Part shown: piece after piece, positions 34,359 to 43,368 of the stretch
Layout: each line of letters opens with the position of its first letter
Position numbering within the stretch: position 1 is the stretch's first letter
Origin: Eubacterium sp.
GTDB taxonomy: Bacteria; Bacillota; Clostridia; Lachnospirales; Lachnospiraceae
Direction: 5' to 3'
Length of the DNA: 64,000 bases
NCBI GenBank assembly: GCA_017433825.1
Contig: JAFRGL010000003.1
Location: forward strand, 1-64,000
Made by a program: the position numbers and the translations under genes
The notes under the pieces: generated by a model
The model's database searches: none
What the model was told of the DNA's origin: nothing
The model's input: the letters and a program-made list of their open reading frames with translations, nothing else

Positions 34359-35354
34359 TCAGTTGTCCCGGATACATTCCGTCAGAAGCTCCAGGGTCAG
34401 TTCCGTATTTACATTTGCCCTCAGGCGGGCATTTACCTTCTTCAGTTCCTCGATAATCCGTCCCAGGCCTTCATAGCTGCTTTCCCCCGCGCGCCGGATG
34501 ATTTCTTCCTTCCGGTCGGCGAAAATCAGATCCTCCGTGCTCCCGGATGCCTTGTACAGCAGCACGTCCCTGAACCACATGGTCATCAGCTCCAGATAGA
34601 AATCAATCTCCTTCTTATCCGCCGTCATCTTTTTCACGAAATCCAGCTGTTCCGCCGCGTCCAGCCGCCTGCTGTCCGTCAGGTAGGAAATGCTCTCTTC
34701 CGTTCGTGACGCAAATGCCTCGTCCGAGGCCAGAAGCTTCGCCCTGCCGATATTGCCCCTGGCAAAGGCCGCGTACAAAGCCGCGTCGTCCTCCCGCATC
34801 CCGTAATTTGAAACGAGGTATTCCTTCACCAGGCTGTCCCGCACCGGACGCAGGTTCAGGGTTATGCTCCGGGAGGTAATGGTAGGCAGGAAGGCATCCG
34901 CGTTGGACGCCAAAAGAAGGATGATGCAGTAGGCGGGCGGCTCCTCCAGGGTTTTTAACAGCGCGTTCTGCGCCTGCACCGTCATCCTGTCCGCTTCCGG
35001 TATGATATAAATCTTGTACCGGCTCTCATAGGGCTTTACGGAGGCATCCTTCGTCACCTGCTGCCGGATATCGTCCACGCTTAAGGTATTCGTCTTCTCC
35101 GGCTTCACCGTGATGATATCCGGATGGTTGCCGTGTTCCGCCCGTCTGCAGGAACGGCAGGCCATGCACGGCAGGCCGTCTTTCTCCTCACACAGAAGCG
35201 CCATGGCGAAAAGGAAAGCCAGCTTTCCCTTGCCGCAGCCCTTTTCCCCCTGGAAAATCCAGGCGTGGCTTACCCGGTCCTTCCTTGCAGCGGAAACCAG
35301 GAAGCGGACTGCGTCGTCATGACCGGTTAAGGCGTCATATTCCTTCCTGTCCAT
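34359..35354 (-). CDS. holB: DNA polymerase III delta' subunit
   Basis: 331 residues, clamp-loader fold. P-loop GEKGCGKGKLA (about 36-46; Lys-Gly-Lys in place of Gly-Lys-Thr), zinc module C-x8-C-x2-C-x2-C (about 55-70), sensor region LKTLEEPPAY. Overlaps the upstream kinase-like gene by 20 bases; GGAAGGAG precedes the ATG. Confidence 0.92.
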   Translation of the reverse strand: MDRKEYDALTGHDDAVRFLVSAARKDRVSHAWIFQGEKGCGKGKLAFLFAMALLCEEKDGLPCMACRSCRRAEHGNHPDIITVKPEKTNTLSVDDIRQQVTKDASVKPYESRYKIYIIPEADRMTVQAQNALLKTLEEPPAYCIILLLASNADAFLPTITSRSITLNLRPVRDSLVKEYLVSNYGMREDDAALYAAFARGNIGRAKLLASDEAFASRTEESISYLTDSRRLDAAEQLDFVKKMTADKKEIDFYLELMTMWFRDVLLYKASGSTEDLIFADRKEEIIRRAGESSYEGLGRIIEELKKVNARLRANVNTELTLELLTECIRDN

Positions 35355-35949
35355 GGTGCTCCTTCCCGGCCAGAATGGTTTCCCTTACCGCTTTCACGCA
35401 GGCGTCCAGCCCGCTGTCATTCGAATAGCTGTCCGTAATCCCGGCCGCAGCCAGCCTCTCCGGCGAAAAATCCTCTTCGTCCGCCAGGAATCTCCGGCAC
35501 AGTTCCGTGTAGGAGGGCTTTTCCTGCGCCTTTTCCCGGTTCAGGGCCCTCAAAAGCCTGGTATAGCTTTCCACGGTGATGTAAAGGGGTATTACGGCTT
35601 CCGGGCCGAAATAGTCCCGGATCTTCTCATAGGAAACCAGGGTGCCGATTCCCAGATAGTCGTGTTTTTCCAGGTCCAGCCGGCCGTCGTCCGCGGTAAA
35701 ATAGTACCAGTCCCCGAAAACGGTGTGATACACCCGCTCTTCAATGATTTTCCCGGCTTTGCGCAAAGCCGCCAGCTCTTCTTCATTATTGAAGAAATAC
35801 TCCCGGCCTTCCTTTTCCCCGCTTCTTTTCGGTCTGGTGGTATGAATAATAATGGGCAGAAGGCCCAGCTCACCGTCCGAAATCAGCTCTTTGAAAATAC
35901 TGTCTTTACCGGAAGCAGATTTTCCGAATATATAATAAATCCTGCCCAT
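35335..35949 (-). CDS. Guanylate kinase-like protein
   Basis: 204 residues from the ATG at 35949, preceded by AAAAGGAGGAGC. P-loop IFGKSASGKDS (the usual form is GPSGxGKST), GMP-binding HTTRPKRSGEKEGREYFF near 38-55, and a C-terminal SNDSG motif. It sits where most Firmicutes have tmk (thymidylate kinase), as first gene of the holB-ricT-metG operon. True guanylate kinase or a related nucleotide kinase; the altered P-loop makes the substrate uncertain. Confidence 0.75.
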   Translation of the reverse strand: MGRIYYIFGKSASGKDSIFKELISDGELGLLPIIIHTTRPKRSGEKEGREYFFNNEEELAALRKAGKIIEERVYHTVFGDWYYFTADDGRLDLEKHDYLGIGTLVSYEKIRDYFGPEAVIPLYITVESYTRLLRALNREKAQEKPSYTELCRRFLADEEDFSPERLAAAGITDSYSNDSGLDACVKAVRETILAGKEHHGQEGI

Positions 35950-36093
35950 CTGCTCCTCCTTTTCCCGCAAAGCGCGTCCTTGTATCAAAGGGATTGTTCC
36001 CCGGCCGGATAAAAGTATCTACCGATCAAAGAATTTTATCACACAATCCGGTATACGGCAAGCTTAAAAGCGAAGGCCCCTTGCCGGTAAAAA

Positions 36094-36117
36094 AAGACAG
36101 CCCTTCCGGACTGTCTT
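36094..36117 (-). terminator. Terminator of the polyferredoxin gene
   Basis: Minus-strand AAGACAGTCC / GGGCTGTCTT followed by TTTTT. Confidence 0.85.
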
Positions 36118-36154
36118 ACTTGCTTTAAATTAAGTGTAAACTGCGTACTGCCGA

Positions 36155-36541
36155 TCAGCTCTCCACGATCTCCAAGATATTCATCGGGCAGTTCTTCGCA
36201 CAAATGCCGCAGGAAATACACTTGCTGGCCTTCTCGTCCTTCAAAACCATAACCTGCATCGGGCAGGCTTCCACACACTCGCCGCAGCCGACACATTTTG
36301 CTTTATTGATCATGAATACGCCGTTGGGCAGCTGCATGATGGCATCATGCTGACAGGTTCTCATGCATTTCCCGCACTGAATGCAGGTTTTGGGCTTCGC
36401 AGTCAGATACTCTTTCCCGGGCACAATACGGATACAGGAAAGCTTTGCGTCAAATTCTTTATAAAAGGTCTCAGAACAGGCAATCACACATTCAAGACAC
36501 GCATGGCAAGCGTCCGGATTGGTAACTGTAAGTCTCTTCAT
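36155..36541 (-). CDS. Four-cluster polyferredoxin
   Basis: 128 residues with four [4Fe-4S] motifs in a row: CHACLECVIAC, CIQCGKCMRTC, CVGCGECVEAC, CISCGICAKNC. HycB/CooF-like electron carrier, cytoplasmic. It stands alone, with no hydrogenase or dehydrogenase gene next to it, so its partner is not known. GGAGG precedes the ATG. Confidence 0.9.
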   Translation of the reverse strand: MKRLTVTNPDACHACLECVIACSETFYKEFDAKLSCIRIVPGKEYLTAKPKTCIQCGKCMRTCQHDAIMQLPNGVFMINKAKCVGCGECVEACPMQVMVLKDEKASKCISCGICAKNCPMNILEIVES

Positions 36542-36703
36542 TGCATGGTCCTCCGTCAGTTGTTTATATAATGCGATTGTTAATTTTTAGTCTATCTTTT
36601 CCTATTATACCATAGTTTCGGGGAATTACCAGTAGAGAAATAACAAATTTTCATTTAGTAATTCGTGAAAACTTGGCGGTTTATATTCAGATTCTGAATA
36701 TTA

Positions 36704-37477
36704 TCAGCGGTTTTTCAGTTCCTCCACGGTCCTGGCGATTTCATCCTGGTAGCTTTCCATCAGCTCCTGCCAGCCGTCCTCGTAATCGAAGCAGATATCA
36801 TACACGTCCTCCGCATCCTCCATCCGCTTCACATAACCCTCCAGCATGGGGATATCCTTCTCATAACAGTGGAAGCTGTTGGCCCGGTGGGTGTAGGAGC
36901 CCATCTTCACGCCCAGCGCGTCCGCAAACCTTTTCTGCAGCATGATCAGCGCGAAAGCGTTCATGAAGGTGGCCTTGCAGGCGTCATTCGACCGGAAAAG
37001 CACTTTGCAGTGCAGCGCGTCGTTCCGGATAAAATACTGGATATGCTGCAGGCAGGCCGGATCCTCGGAGGGCATGTCCTTTGCAGCGTCCCGCACCAGG
37101 ATAACAGCCCTTCGGCTGGAAGCATTCCTTTTCAGGTCTTCGATAATGAAATCAAACTGGTTCTCCATCCTCTGGTGGTAGGTGTAGGCCCAGTTGCCCT
37201 TTTCCACTTCAAAATCCAGGATACCGTCCAGCATTTCCTGGCGGTACTGCTCCAGTTCCTTCGGGCCGCCTATGAAAAGCCTGCTGATTAAGGGCTCTGC
37301 CAGCGGAGTTTCAATGAACATGGTCATGCTGACTTCCTTCTGCCTTGTGTTCCAGTCCCCGCAGGGATATAAGCTTTCCTGTGCCGCCAGTATCTTCAGG
37401 GCTTCATGGTAGGCTTCCGGCAGGGTCTTCGCCCTGACCAGGTATTCTTCCACGCCGCCGGTATAGTTATATTCCAT
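36704..37477 (-). CDS. Thymidylate synthase homologue
   Basis: 257 residues from the ATG at 37477 (AAGGAGAG upstream). Conserved dUMP-site residues can be placed: SRR (about 121-123), catalytic Cys142 in PACLQHIQYF, Arg162-Ser-x-Asp165, Asn173 and HxY (203-205). The His after the catalytic Cys of standard ThyA (PPCH) is Leu here. The stretch before the conserved Asn is also unlike the LGLPFN of ThyA. May be a working dTMP synthase or a relative that hydroxymethylates pyrimidine nucleotides. Stands alone between two terminators. Confidence 0.75.
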   Translation of the reverse strand: MEYNYTGGVEEYLVRAKTLPEAYHEALKILAAQESLYPCGDWNTRQKEVSMTMFIETPLAEPLISRLFIGGPKELEQYRQEMLDGILDFEVEKGNWAYTYHQRMENQFDFIIEDLKRNASSRRAVILVRDAAKDMPSEDPACLQHIQYFIRNDALHCKVLFRSNDACKATFMNAFALIMLQKRFADALGVKMGSYTHRANSFHCYEKDIPMLEGYVKRMEDAEDVYDICFDYEDGWQELMESYQDEIARTVEELKNR

Positions 37478-37614
37478 TTTTCTCTCCTTATGGGTGATGT
37501 CCGGGAGTTTCCCGGACGGAAAATACTGTTTTGTATATTCTACCAATAACCGCCGCATAATGCCAGCGGTAAATTGTTTTTTGGAAAAAAGGAATCCGTC
37601 CCGGCCGTGAAAAA

Positions 37615-37639
37615 GGCAGCCTTACAAAGCAAGGCTGCC
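37615..37639 (-). terminator. Terminator of the metal ATPase/MATE operon
   Basis: Minus-strand GGCAGCCTT / AAGGCTGCC with TTTTT, shortly after the MATE gene. Confidence 0.85.
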
Positions 37640-37652
37640 CTGAAATCATGAA

Positions 37653-39017
37653 TTATCCGCCCGTTTCCGGATTCTTTTGTAAATGCGGCCGCAGGAACAG
37701 GAAAAAGGCAACGGCAAAGCAGGCTGCGGCCGTGGCCCAGGTTACGGGATAAACCGCGGCCAGCGACTGCAGTGTTCCGAAATGCTTCGAAAACACCGCC
37801 AGGAGGCTGATGCGCACAGCGCAGAGGTTCGCGATAATGATGCACATGGAGGTCAGGGAATAGCCCATGGCCCGCACCGCGCCGCCGAAGACCTCGATAA
37901 AGGGATAAATCCAGTACAGCGGGAAGGTCACCCTTGCCAGGCTTATGGCAAGGTTCATCACCTCCGCGTCCTTCATGAACCACCGGAAAACCGTTTCTGA
38001 AAATCCCAGGATGGCCCCCGAAATACAAAGCACGATGACCGCGCCGGTAAATACCAGTGTAAGGGAGCCCTTCCGGATGCGTTTATACTGCGCCGCGCCT
38101 ATATTCTGGCCGGTAAAGGCCGTGGAGGCCTGCCCAAAGGCCAGGATCGCCAGGAAATTCAGGTTCTCCACCTTATAATAGGTGGAAAACGCGGCCACCG
38201 CCGTATCCCCAAAACCGTTTATATACACCTGCACGATGATGTTCGAGAAGGTAATGATGATGGTCTGTATCCCGGTGGGAAGGCCGATGCGCAGCACCTG
38301 TCGGAGGGTTTTCCCGTCGATGTGCAGTTCCTTTGCGGAAAGCCGAAGCCTCCGTCCCGGCCTTCTTGCGAAAAGCCCGATAAGCACCGCGGAAAAGGTC
38401 TGCGTTGCCATGGTCGCGATGGCAACGCCCGCAACGCCTAAGGGGATCACCAGGATGAACAGGGCGTCAAAAGCCACGTTCAGGATTCCGCAGATGACCA
38501 GCACGACAAAGGGTGTGGAGGAATCCCCCTCCGCCCGGAAGCTGCCCGTGACCATGTTGTAGAACACCAGCATGGGCAGGCTTATCAGATAGAGGCGGAT
38601 ATAAACCACCGCCTGGGGGAGCACCGTCGCCGGCGTGTTCAGAATGGAAAGGATATTCGGGGCGAAAAGCTCGCCCAGCACCAGGAGCAGAAGGCCGCCG
38701 ATAAGCCCGAAGGCCACGGAGGTATGCAGGGCTTTCCTGCCCAGATCGACCCTTCCGGAACCGATGGCCCGGGACGCCACCACCGTGGTGCCCACGGAAA
38801 TACCGGTAAAAAGCCCGATGGTGATATTGATCAGCGTGGAAGAAGCGCCTACAGCCGCCGCGGCGGTTTTATCCATCACATTTCCCACGAAAATAAAATC
38901 CACGGTATTGTACAGCTGCTGGAATACGCTTCCGCCGATCATCGGAAGAATAAAACGAATCAGAGGGCCGAAAACCGGCCCTTTGGTCATATCGATTGCT
39001 TTGGATTGTCCGGCCAT
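37653..39017 (-). CDS. MATE family efflux protein
   Basis: 454 residues from the ATG at 39017 (AGAGGTG upstream). Twelve hydrophobic segments in two similar halves, start PLIRFILPMIGGSVFQQLYNTVDFI and the family's repeated GQNIGA / RAIGSG motifs. Cation-coupled multidrug exporter of the MepA/DinF kind. Eleven bases after the P-type ATPase gene, hence probably the same transcript. Confidence 0.92.
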   Translation of the reverse strand: MAGQSKAIDMTKGPVFGPLIRFILPMIGGSVFQQLYNTVDFIFVGNVMDKTAAAAVGASSTLINITIGLFTGISVGTTVVASRAIGSGRVDLGRKALHTSVAFGLIGGLLLLVLGELFAPNILSILNTPATVLPQAVVYIRLYLISLPMLVFYNMVTGSFRAEGDSSTPFVVLVICGILNVAFDALFILVIPLGVAGVAIATMATQTFSAVLIGLFARRPGRRLRLSAKELHIDGKTLRQVLRIGLPTGIQTIIITFSNIIVQVYINGFGDTAVAAFSTYYKVENLNFLAILAFGQASTAFTGQNIGAAQYKRIRKGSLTLVFTGAVIVLCISGAILGFSETVFRWFMKDAEVMNLAISLARVTFPLYWIYPFIEVFGGAVRAMGYSLTSMCIIIANLCAVRISLLAVFSKHFGTLQSLAAVYPVTWATAAACFAVAFFLFLRPHLQKNPETGG

Positions 39018-39028
39018 CGTGCGCACCT

Positions 39029-40933
39029 CTACAGATTCTTCACGAACAGGCAGCGGATGGCATTTAAAACTGCCAGAATCATCACGCCCACGTCGGCGAT
39101 GATGGCAATCCACATGTTGGCGATGCCGAAGGCCGCCAGTATCAGGCAGGCAATCTTAACCCCGAGGGCAAAGGTGATGTTCTGTTTGACAATCCGCAGG
39201 CATTTGCGGGAAATTTTGATGGCCTTGGGAATCTTTAAGGGATCGTCATCCATCAGGACGATGTCCGCCGCCTCAATGGCCGCGTCCGAACCCAGGGCAC
39301 CCATGGCAATGCCGATATCGGCCCGGGAAAGCACCGGCGCGTCGTTGATGCCGTCGCCGACAAAGGCCAGTTTCTTTTTATCCGTGCATTCCTTCAGCAG
39401 CTCTTCCACCGCCTCCACCTTGTCGGAGGGAAGCAGTTCCGCCCGGAAATCGGTAAGGCCCACCTCCGCAGCCACCTTTTCGGCTACGGATTTCGCGTCG
39501 CCGGTCAGCATGACGGTCTTCTCCACGCCGGCCTTTTTCAGCTGCTGCATGGCTTCTTTGGAGCTGGGCTTCAGTTCGTCGGAAATGACGATGTGTCCGG
39601 CGTATGTACCGTCAAGGGCCACGTGGATGATGGTGCCGGTATGGTGGCAGGGAATCGCCTCCACGCCTATCTTCGTCATCAGTTTTTCATTGCCGATGGC
39701 CACTTCCACGTCATCCACCTTCGCAATGATGCCGTGGCCGGAGATTTCCTGAACGTCGGAAACCCTGGAACGGTCCACATTTCTCGCGTAGGCGTTAATC
39801 AGGCTCTGGCTTATGGGATGGGAGGAATGACACTCCGCCAGCGCCGCATATTCCAGAAGCGTTTTCTCATCAATGGGGCTGTGATGGATGGCCGTCACCT
39901 CGAAATTGCCCTTTGTAATGGTTCCGGTCTTGTCAAACGCCACCACCCGGACCTCAGAGAGAATTTCCAGGAAGTTGGAGCCTTTGACCAGTACGCCTTC
40001 CCGGCTTGCCCCGCCGATGCCGGCAAAGAAGCTTAACGGAATGCTGATAACCACCGCACACGGACAGCTGATGACCAGGAAGGTGCAGGCACGCATGATC
40101 CAGTCACGCCACAGCAGACCGGTACTTGCATAGTTACCCAGATGGAAAGCCATGCAGATAAGGGGCGGGGCAATGGCCAGCGCCAGCGCAATATAGCAGA
40201 CGATAGGCGTATATACCCGGGCAAATTTGGAGATAAAGTTTTCGGATTTGGACTTCCGGGAAGCCGCGTTTTCCACCAGCTCCAGAATCTTGGAAGCGGT
40301 GGATTCGTCGAATTCCGCCGTTGTCCGGATGTACAGAACACCTGTCATGTTAATGCTGCCGGACAGTACTTCGCTGCCCTCCGCCACATCCACAGGCCTG
40401 CTCTCGCCGGTCAGCGCACTGGTATTCAAAGCCGAATGGCCTTCCGTAACCACGCCGTCGATGGGAATCTTCTCACCGGGCTTTACCACGATGATGCTGC
40501 CGGCTTCCACTTCATCCGGGTCCACCTGCTGCAGTTCCCCGTCCACTTCAATATTGGCGTAATCCGGACGGATGTCCATCAGTTCGGAGATGTTCCGGCG
40601 GCTTTTGCCCACCGCATAGCTCTGGAAAAGCTCGCCCACCTGGTACAGAAGCATAACCGCCACGCCTTCGCCGTATTCTCCCAGTACGATGGCGCCTATG
40701 GTGGCGATGGTCATCAGGAAGTTTTCGTCAAAAACCTGCCGGTTTAAAATACCCTTTCCCGCTTTCCTTAAAATATCATAGCCCACCAGCAGGTAAGGTA
40801 TCAGAAACAGAATGATTAATGCCGGAAGCGGCAGGCTCACCTTCCAGATCTCCTCGGAAATCAGGAACACCGGCACCCAGAGGATCGCAGCGATAATAAT
40901 ACGAATCAGTAGATTTTTCTGTTTTTTATTCAT
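39029..40933 (-). CDS. Heavy-metal P-type ATPase (P1B, Zn/Cd/Pb-like)
   Basis: 634 residues. No N-terminal metal-binding domain; starts directly with the first membrane helices. Metal site SCPCAVVIS (about 286-294), actuator TGES, phosphorylation motif DKTGTIT (about 333), HP-type motif CHSSHPIS, hinge GDGINDAPVLSRADIGIAMG. Pumps divalent or monovalent soft metals out of the cell. CPC is shared by copper and zinc pumps, so the metal is not settled. The HMA domain is a separate protein 79 bases upstream. Confidence 0.9.
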   Translation of the reverse strand: MNKKQKNLLIRIIIAAILWVPVFLISEEIWKVSLPLPALIILFLIPYLLVGYDILRKAGKGILNRQVFDENFLMTIATIGAIVLGEYGEGVAVMLLYQVGELFQSYAVGKSRRNISELMDIRPDYANIEVDGELQQVDPDEVEAGSIIVVKPGEKIPIDGVVTEGHSALNTSALTGESRPVDVAEGSEVLSGSINMTGVLYIRTTAEFDESTASKILELVENAASRKSKSENFISKFARVYTPIVCYIALALAIAPPLICMAFHLGNYASTGLLWRDWIMRACTFLVISCPCAVVISIPLSFFAGIGGASREGVLVKGSNFLEILSEVRVVAFDKTGTITKGNFEVTAIHHSPIDEKTLLEYAALAECHSSHPISQSLINAYARNVDRSRVSDVQEISGHGIIAKVDDVEVAIGNEKLMTKIGVEAIPCHHTGTIIHVALDGTYAGHIVISDELKPSSKEAMQQLKKAGVEKTVMLTGDAKSVAEKVAAEVGLTDFRAELLPSDKVEAVEELLKECTDKKKLAFVGDGINDAPVLSRADIGIAMGALGSDAAIEAADIVLMDDDPLKIPKAIKISRKCLRIVKQNITFALGVKIACLILAAFGIANMWIAIIADVGVMILAVLNAIRCLFVKNL

Positions 40934-40967
40934 GTTGTCTCCGTATTATCTTTATTGTAAAGCAAAA

Positions 40968-41000
40968 CGGACTGCTTCATGCCCCGCATGAAGCAATCCG
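40968..41000 (-). terminator. Hairpin between HMA gene and ATPase gene
   Basis: Minus-strand near-perfect stem CGGATTGCTTCATGC / GCATGAAGCAGTCCG (two G-U or mismatched positions) followed by TTTTGCTTT. Probably a partial terminator, leaving more HMA mRNA than ATPase mRNA. Confidence 0.6.
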
Positions 41001-41012
41001 CTTCGTTATTAA

Positions 41013-41231
41013 TCAGATATAAACTTCGCAGTCGTCTTCGACCTTTTTGCAGTTGCTGCGTACGTTTTTCATCACGTCGTCCACGTCTGCGCCGTCTTCG
41101 AATTCGACCTTCATCTTCAGCGTCATGAAGCTGACAACCGCGTCCTTTACGCCCTCCGTCTTTTTGGCGGCAACTTCCATCTTCTCGGCGCAGGCTGCGC
41201 AGTCCACATCAATCTTGTATGATTTCTTCAA
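41013..41231 (-). CDS. Heavy-metal-associated (HMA) domain protein
   Basis: 72 residues with the metal-binding CAAC (Cys11, Cys14) in the HMA ferredoxin-like fold. The start codon is TTG, with GAGAGGA upstream. It likely acts as metallochaperone or detached N-terminal domain for the ATPase encoded next. Confidence 0.88.
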   Translation of the reverse strand: MKKSYKIDVDCAACAEKMEVAAKKTEGVKDAVVSFMTLKMKVEFEDGADVDDVMKNVRSNCKKVEDDCEVYI

Positions 41232-41302
41232 CCGGGTTTCCTCTCTTTCTTATATTCGTCGGTTCATACGTCCGGTTACCTATGTCTTACTGCAGACAAT
41301 GT

Positions 41303-41344
41303 ATTATGACATATTCTTTCCGGAAATACAAGCCCCCCGGGGGG
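41303..41344 (-). promoter_or_regulatory. Metal operon promoter with C-tract/G-tract element
   Basis: Minus-strand CCCCCCGGGGGG (41333-41344), one base, -35 TTGTAT (41326-41331), 17 bases including CCGGAAAG, -10 CATAAT (41303-41308). The same arrangement is found at 62882-62923. G/C-tract palindromes of this kind are operators of CsoR/RcnR-type metal sensors; no such regulator gene is in the window. A second dyad GGGGGAC-N5-GTCCCCC lies immediately upstream. Confidence 0.65.
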
Positions 41345-41396
41345 ACTTTCTGTCCCCCGAACCGTACCGGTATACGGCACTTGCAAACCCTGTTTT

Positions 41397-43304
41397 TTAT
41401 CCCAGAGGCAGGTTAAAGCTTTTTTCGCCGCTGTTTAAGGCCGCCTGGTTTACGGCGCTGTTTTCAAATCCCTGGCCGTAGCCGATATTATAAAACGAAC
41501 CGCTGCTGAATACGGCGTCCAGCGCCAGGTTAAATGCGCCCTGCGATACGTTCTGGCCGTCCACCTGGTACACGGTTTCCACGCCTTCCGCGGAATTGTT
41601 TTCATTGGTGTAGAAGGTTCTTACCGTATTAAAGGAAAAACCGTCAATCCGGTAAACCTCCGTATACGCTTCGCCGAAATACTCCACATTGGAAACAATG
41701 GTATTCTCATACGGGACAAACCGTACCGTACCGAAAGAGCCGTAATTTCCCAGAAATCCGGCATCGCCCTGCTTATAGGTGTAAATATCCACGCCGTCCA
41801 CATGGGCGCCGGCTTCCGCTATGAAAAGCTCCGGCACCAGGTCGGAATCGCCGTAAGACAGTACGAATTTCGCCGATGACGAATACCGATGCAGGATTCT
41901 GGCATAAGCGGCCCGCCAGCTTTCGTCTGCCGGCTCATCCGGTATGACTGTCCCGCCGGGTGTTTCCGGCGCTTCGGGATGCAGGGGTGTAAAGGAATCA
42001 TCCCCGGAATCCGGTTCGGGCGCTGCAGGTTCGATGGGTATTTCCACAAACAGGACCGCATCCTTGTTCCCCCGGATGGACGTGCCGGAAGGCGTGTGCG
42101 AATCGAATTCTTCAAACCACTGGTAATCCGTATGCTCCTTCACGTATATTTTGTCATTTTCGCCGAGGAGCAGTTTGGCATTTTCCAGCGAATCTCCCAG
42201 TGTACGGGCTTTTTTCAGAGCTTCCAGTTCTTCCCTGACAATGGCTAAATCGTAGACGGTGTATACGGAATTATTGTGTCCGACCACAGCCTCCGCGCCG
42301 CAGGAAAGCAGCGCGTCGCTTAAGACATAGTTGTTGCCGAAGGGTTCGTCGTCCGTCATATCCCCGAACCCGTGGCAGCTTCCCAGGTGGACAATGGCGC
42401 CCGAAAGGCCGCCGTCCCCGTAATAATACGTAAAGAAAGCCGGCGTTATCATGGTAACCAGAACCTGCTCTTCATCCGATGTCATGCCCATATAGCAGAA
42501 CATACGGTCATTCATGAAATCCTCCGTGCGTTCGGGGCCGGCCGTCAATGCGGTATCGTTATACACCTGGACGCAGGTCTGCACCTTGCCGCCAACCGGG
42601 TAAAGCGCCCCGTGAAGCTCCAGGATGATCATTTCCAAGCCTTTCAGGTCATACCGCATGGCTTTCGCAGTTGCCAGGGTCACTTCACCGGTAAACTCCG
42701 GAGTAACATCGAAATAGTCCTGCAGGCTTTTGCAGTCGGCAAGACTCCCGTTTACGCTGTGCTCCAGTGCGGAATACACAACCACGTGCGCCGAGTTTTC
42801 CCCGGAGGGTGTTTTTCTTATGCTTTCCGGTTCGTACGCGGCAGGCGCACCTAAGGTACCGTCCTCCGGTTTGCGGAAATCAACGAACATCAGGCATCCG
42901 TCCTCCTGCCGGAAGGATACCAGCTCCATGTCCGGATATTCCGTCACTGAGCCTTCTTCAATCAGGCCGGATGCTTCCATTTCCCTTAAGAAGTCTGCGG
43001 TTTTTGCCACTTTTTCCTCAGCAGGAAGCGCTTCCATTTCAGGCGCGAAGGCAAACTCTTCGATACTTTCATGCAGTTCTTCCAGGGTGGCGGGCATTTC
43101 CGGAGTCTCTGTTTCTTCCGATACGGACACCGACTCGGATATACTGACGGCCGCGGTACTGTCTTCGTTCGAGACGGAAGAAACGCTTCCCGTGCCGCTG
43201 TCATTTTTTCCGCAGGCGGATAAACTGCCTGCCGCCAGCGCAATAATCAGAAAAAAAGGCAGAATACGAATATGGTTCTTCTTTGCTGTTTTACCCTGCA
43301 TCAT
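41397..43304 (-). CDS. Large lipoprotein with clan CD (caspase/CHAT/gingipain-like) features
   Basis: 635 residues. Signal peptide with lipobox LSAC (Cys31), Ser/Thr/Glu-rich linker to about 90. A central region contains a hydrophobic strand ending LELHG (His231) and, after another strand, VHLGSCHG (Cys310, His311). Next comes LSDALLSCGAEAVVGHNNSVYTVYDLA and a helix ending in SLENAK, which recalls the end of CHAT and C25 protease domains (aFlaaGA.aVvGt..v.D..A). A Pro-rich linker (about 435-460) leads to a C-terminal domain of unknown fold. A surface protease is a reasonable guess, not shown. AAAGGAAA precedes the ATG. Confidence 0.6.
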   Translation of the reverse strand: MMQGKTAKKNHIRILPFFLIIALAAGSLSACGKNDSGTGSVSSVSNEDSTAAVSISESVSVSEETETPEMPATLEELHESIEEFAFAPEMEALPAEEKVAKTADFLREMEASGLIEEGSVTEYPDMELVSFRQEDGCLMFVDFRKPEDGTLGAPAAYEPESIRKTPSGENSAHVVVYSALEHSVNGSLADCKSLQDYFDVTPEFTGEVTLATAKAMRYDLKGLEMIILELHGALYPVGGKVQTCVQVYNDTALTAGPERTEDFMNDRMFCYMGMTSDEEQVLVTMITPAFFTYYYGDGGLSGAIVHLGSCHGFGDMTDDEPFGNNYVLSDALLSCGAEAVVGHNNSVYTVYDLAIVREELEALKKARTLGDSLENAKLLLGENDKIYVKEHTDYQWFEEFDSHTPSGTSIRGNKDAVLFVEIPIEPAAPEPDSGDDSFTPLHPEAPETPGGTVIPDEPADESWRAAYARILHRYSSSAKFVLSYGDSDLVPELFIAEAGAHVDGVDIYTYKQGDAGFLGNYGSFGTVRFVPYENTIVSNVEYFGEAYTEVYRIDGFSFNTVRTFYTNENNSAEGVETVYQVDGQNVSQGAFNLALDAVFSSGSFYNIGYGQGFENSAVNQAALNSGEKSFNLPLG

Positions 43305-43330
43305 GTTTTCCTTTCCACAGCTTTTTTTTC

Positions 43331-43336
43331 AGTATA
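43331..43336 (-). promoter_or_regulatory. Extended -10 of the lipoprotein gene
   Basis: Minus-strand TGG-TATACT, about 27 bases before the lipoprotein start. Confidence 0.45.
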
Positions 43337-43368
43337 CCATATTCTGCTTCAAAAACATCATTGTTTTT

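Noticed and set aside
41345-41357. GGGGGAC-N5-GTCCCCC as terminator of the lipoprotein gene
   Set aside because: There is no T-run after it in the minus direction; its position next to the G/C-tract operator makes a regulatory dyad more likely.
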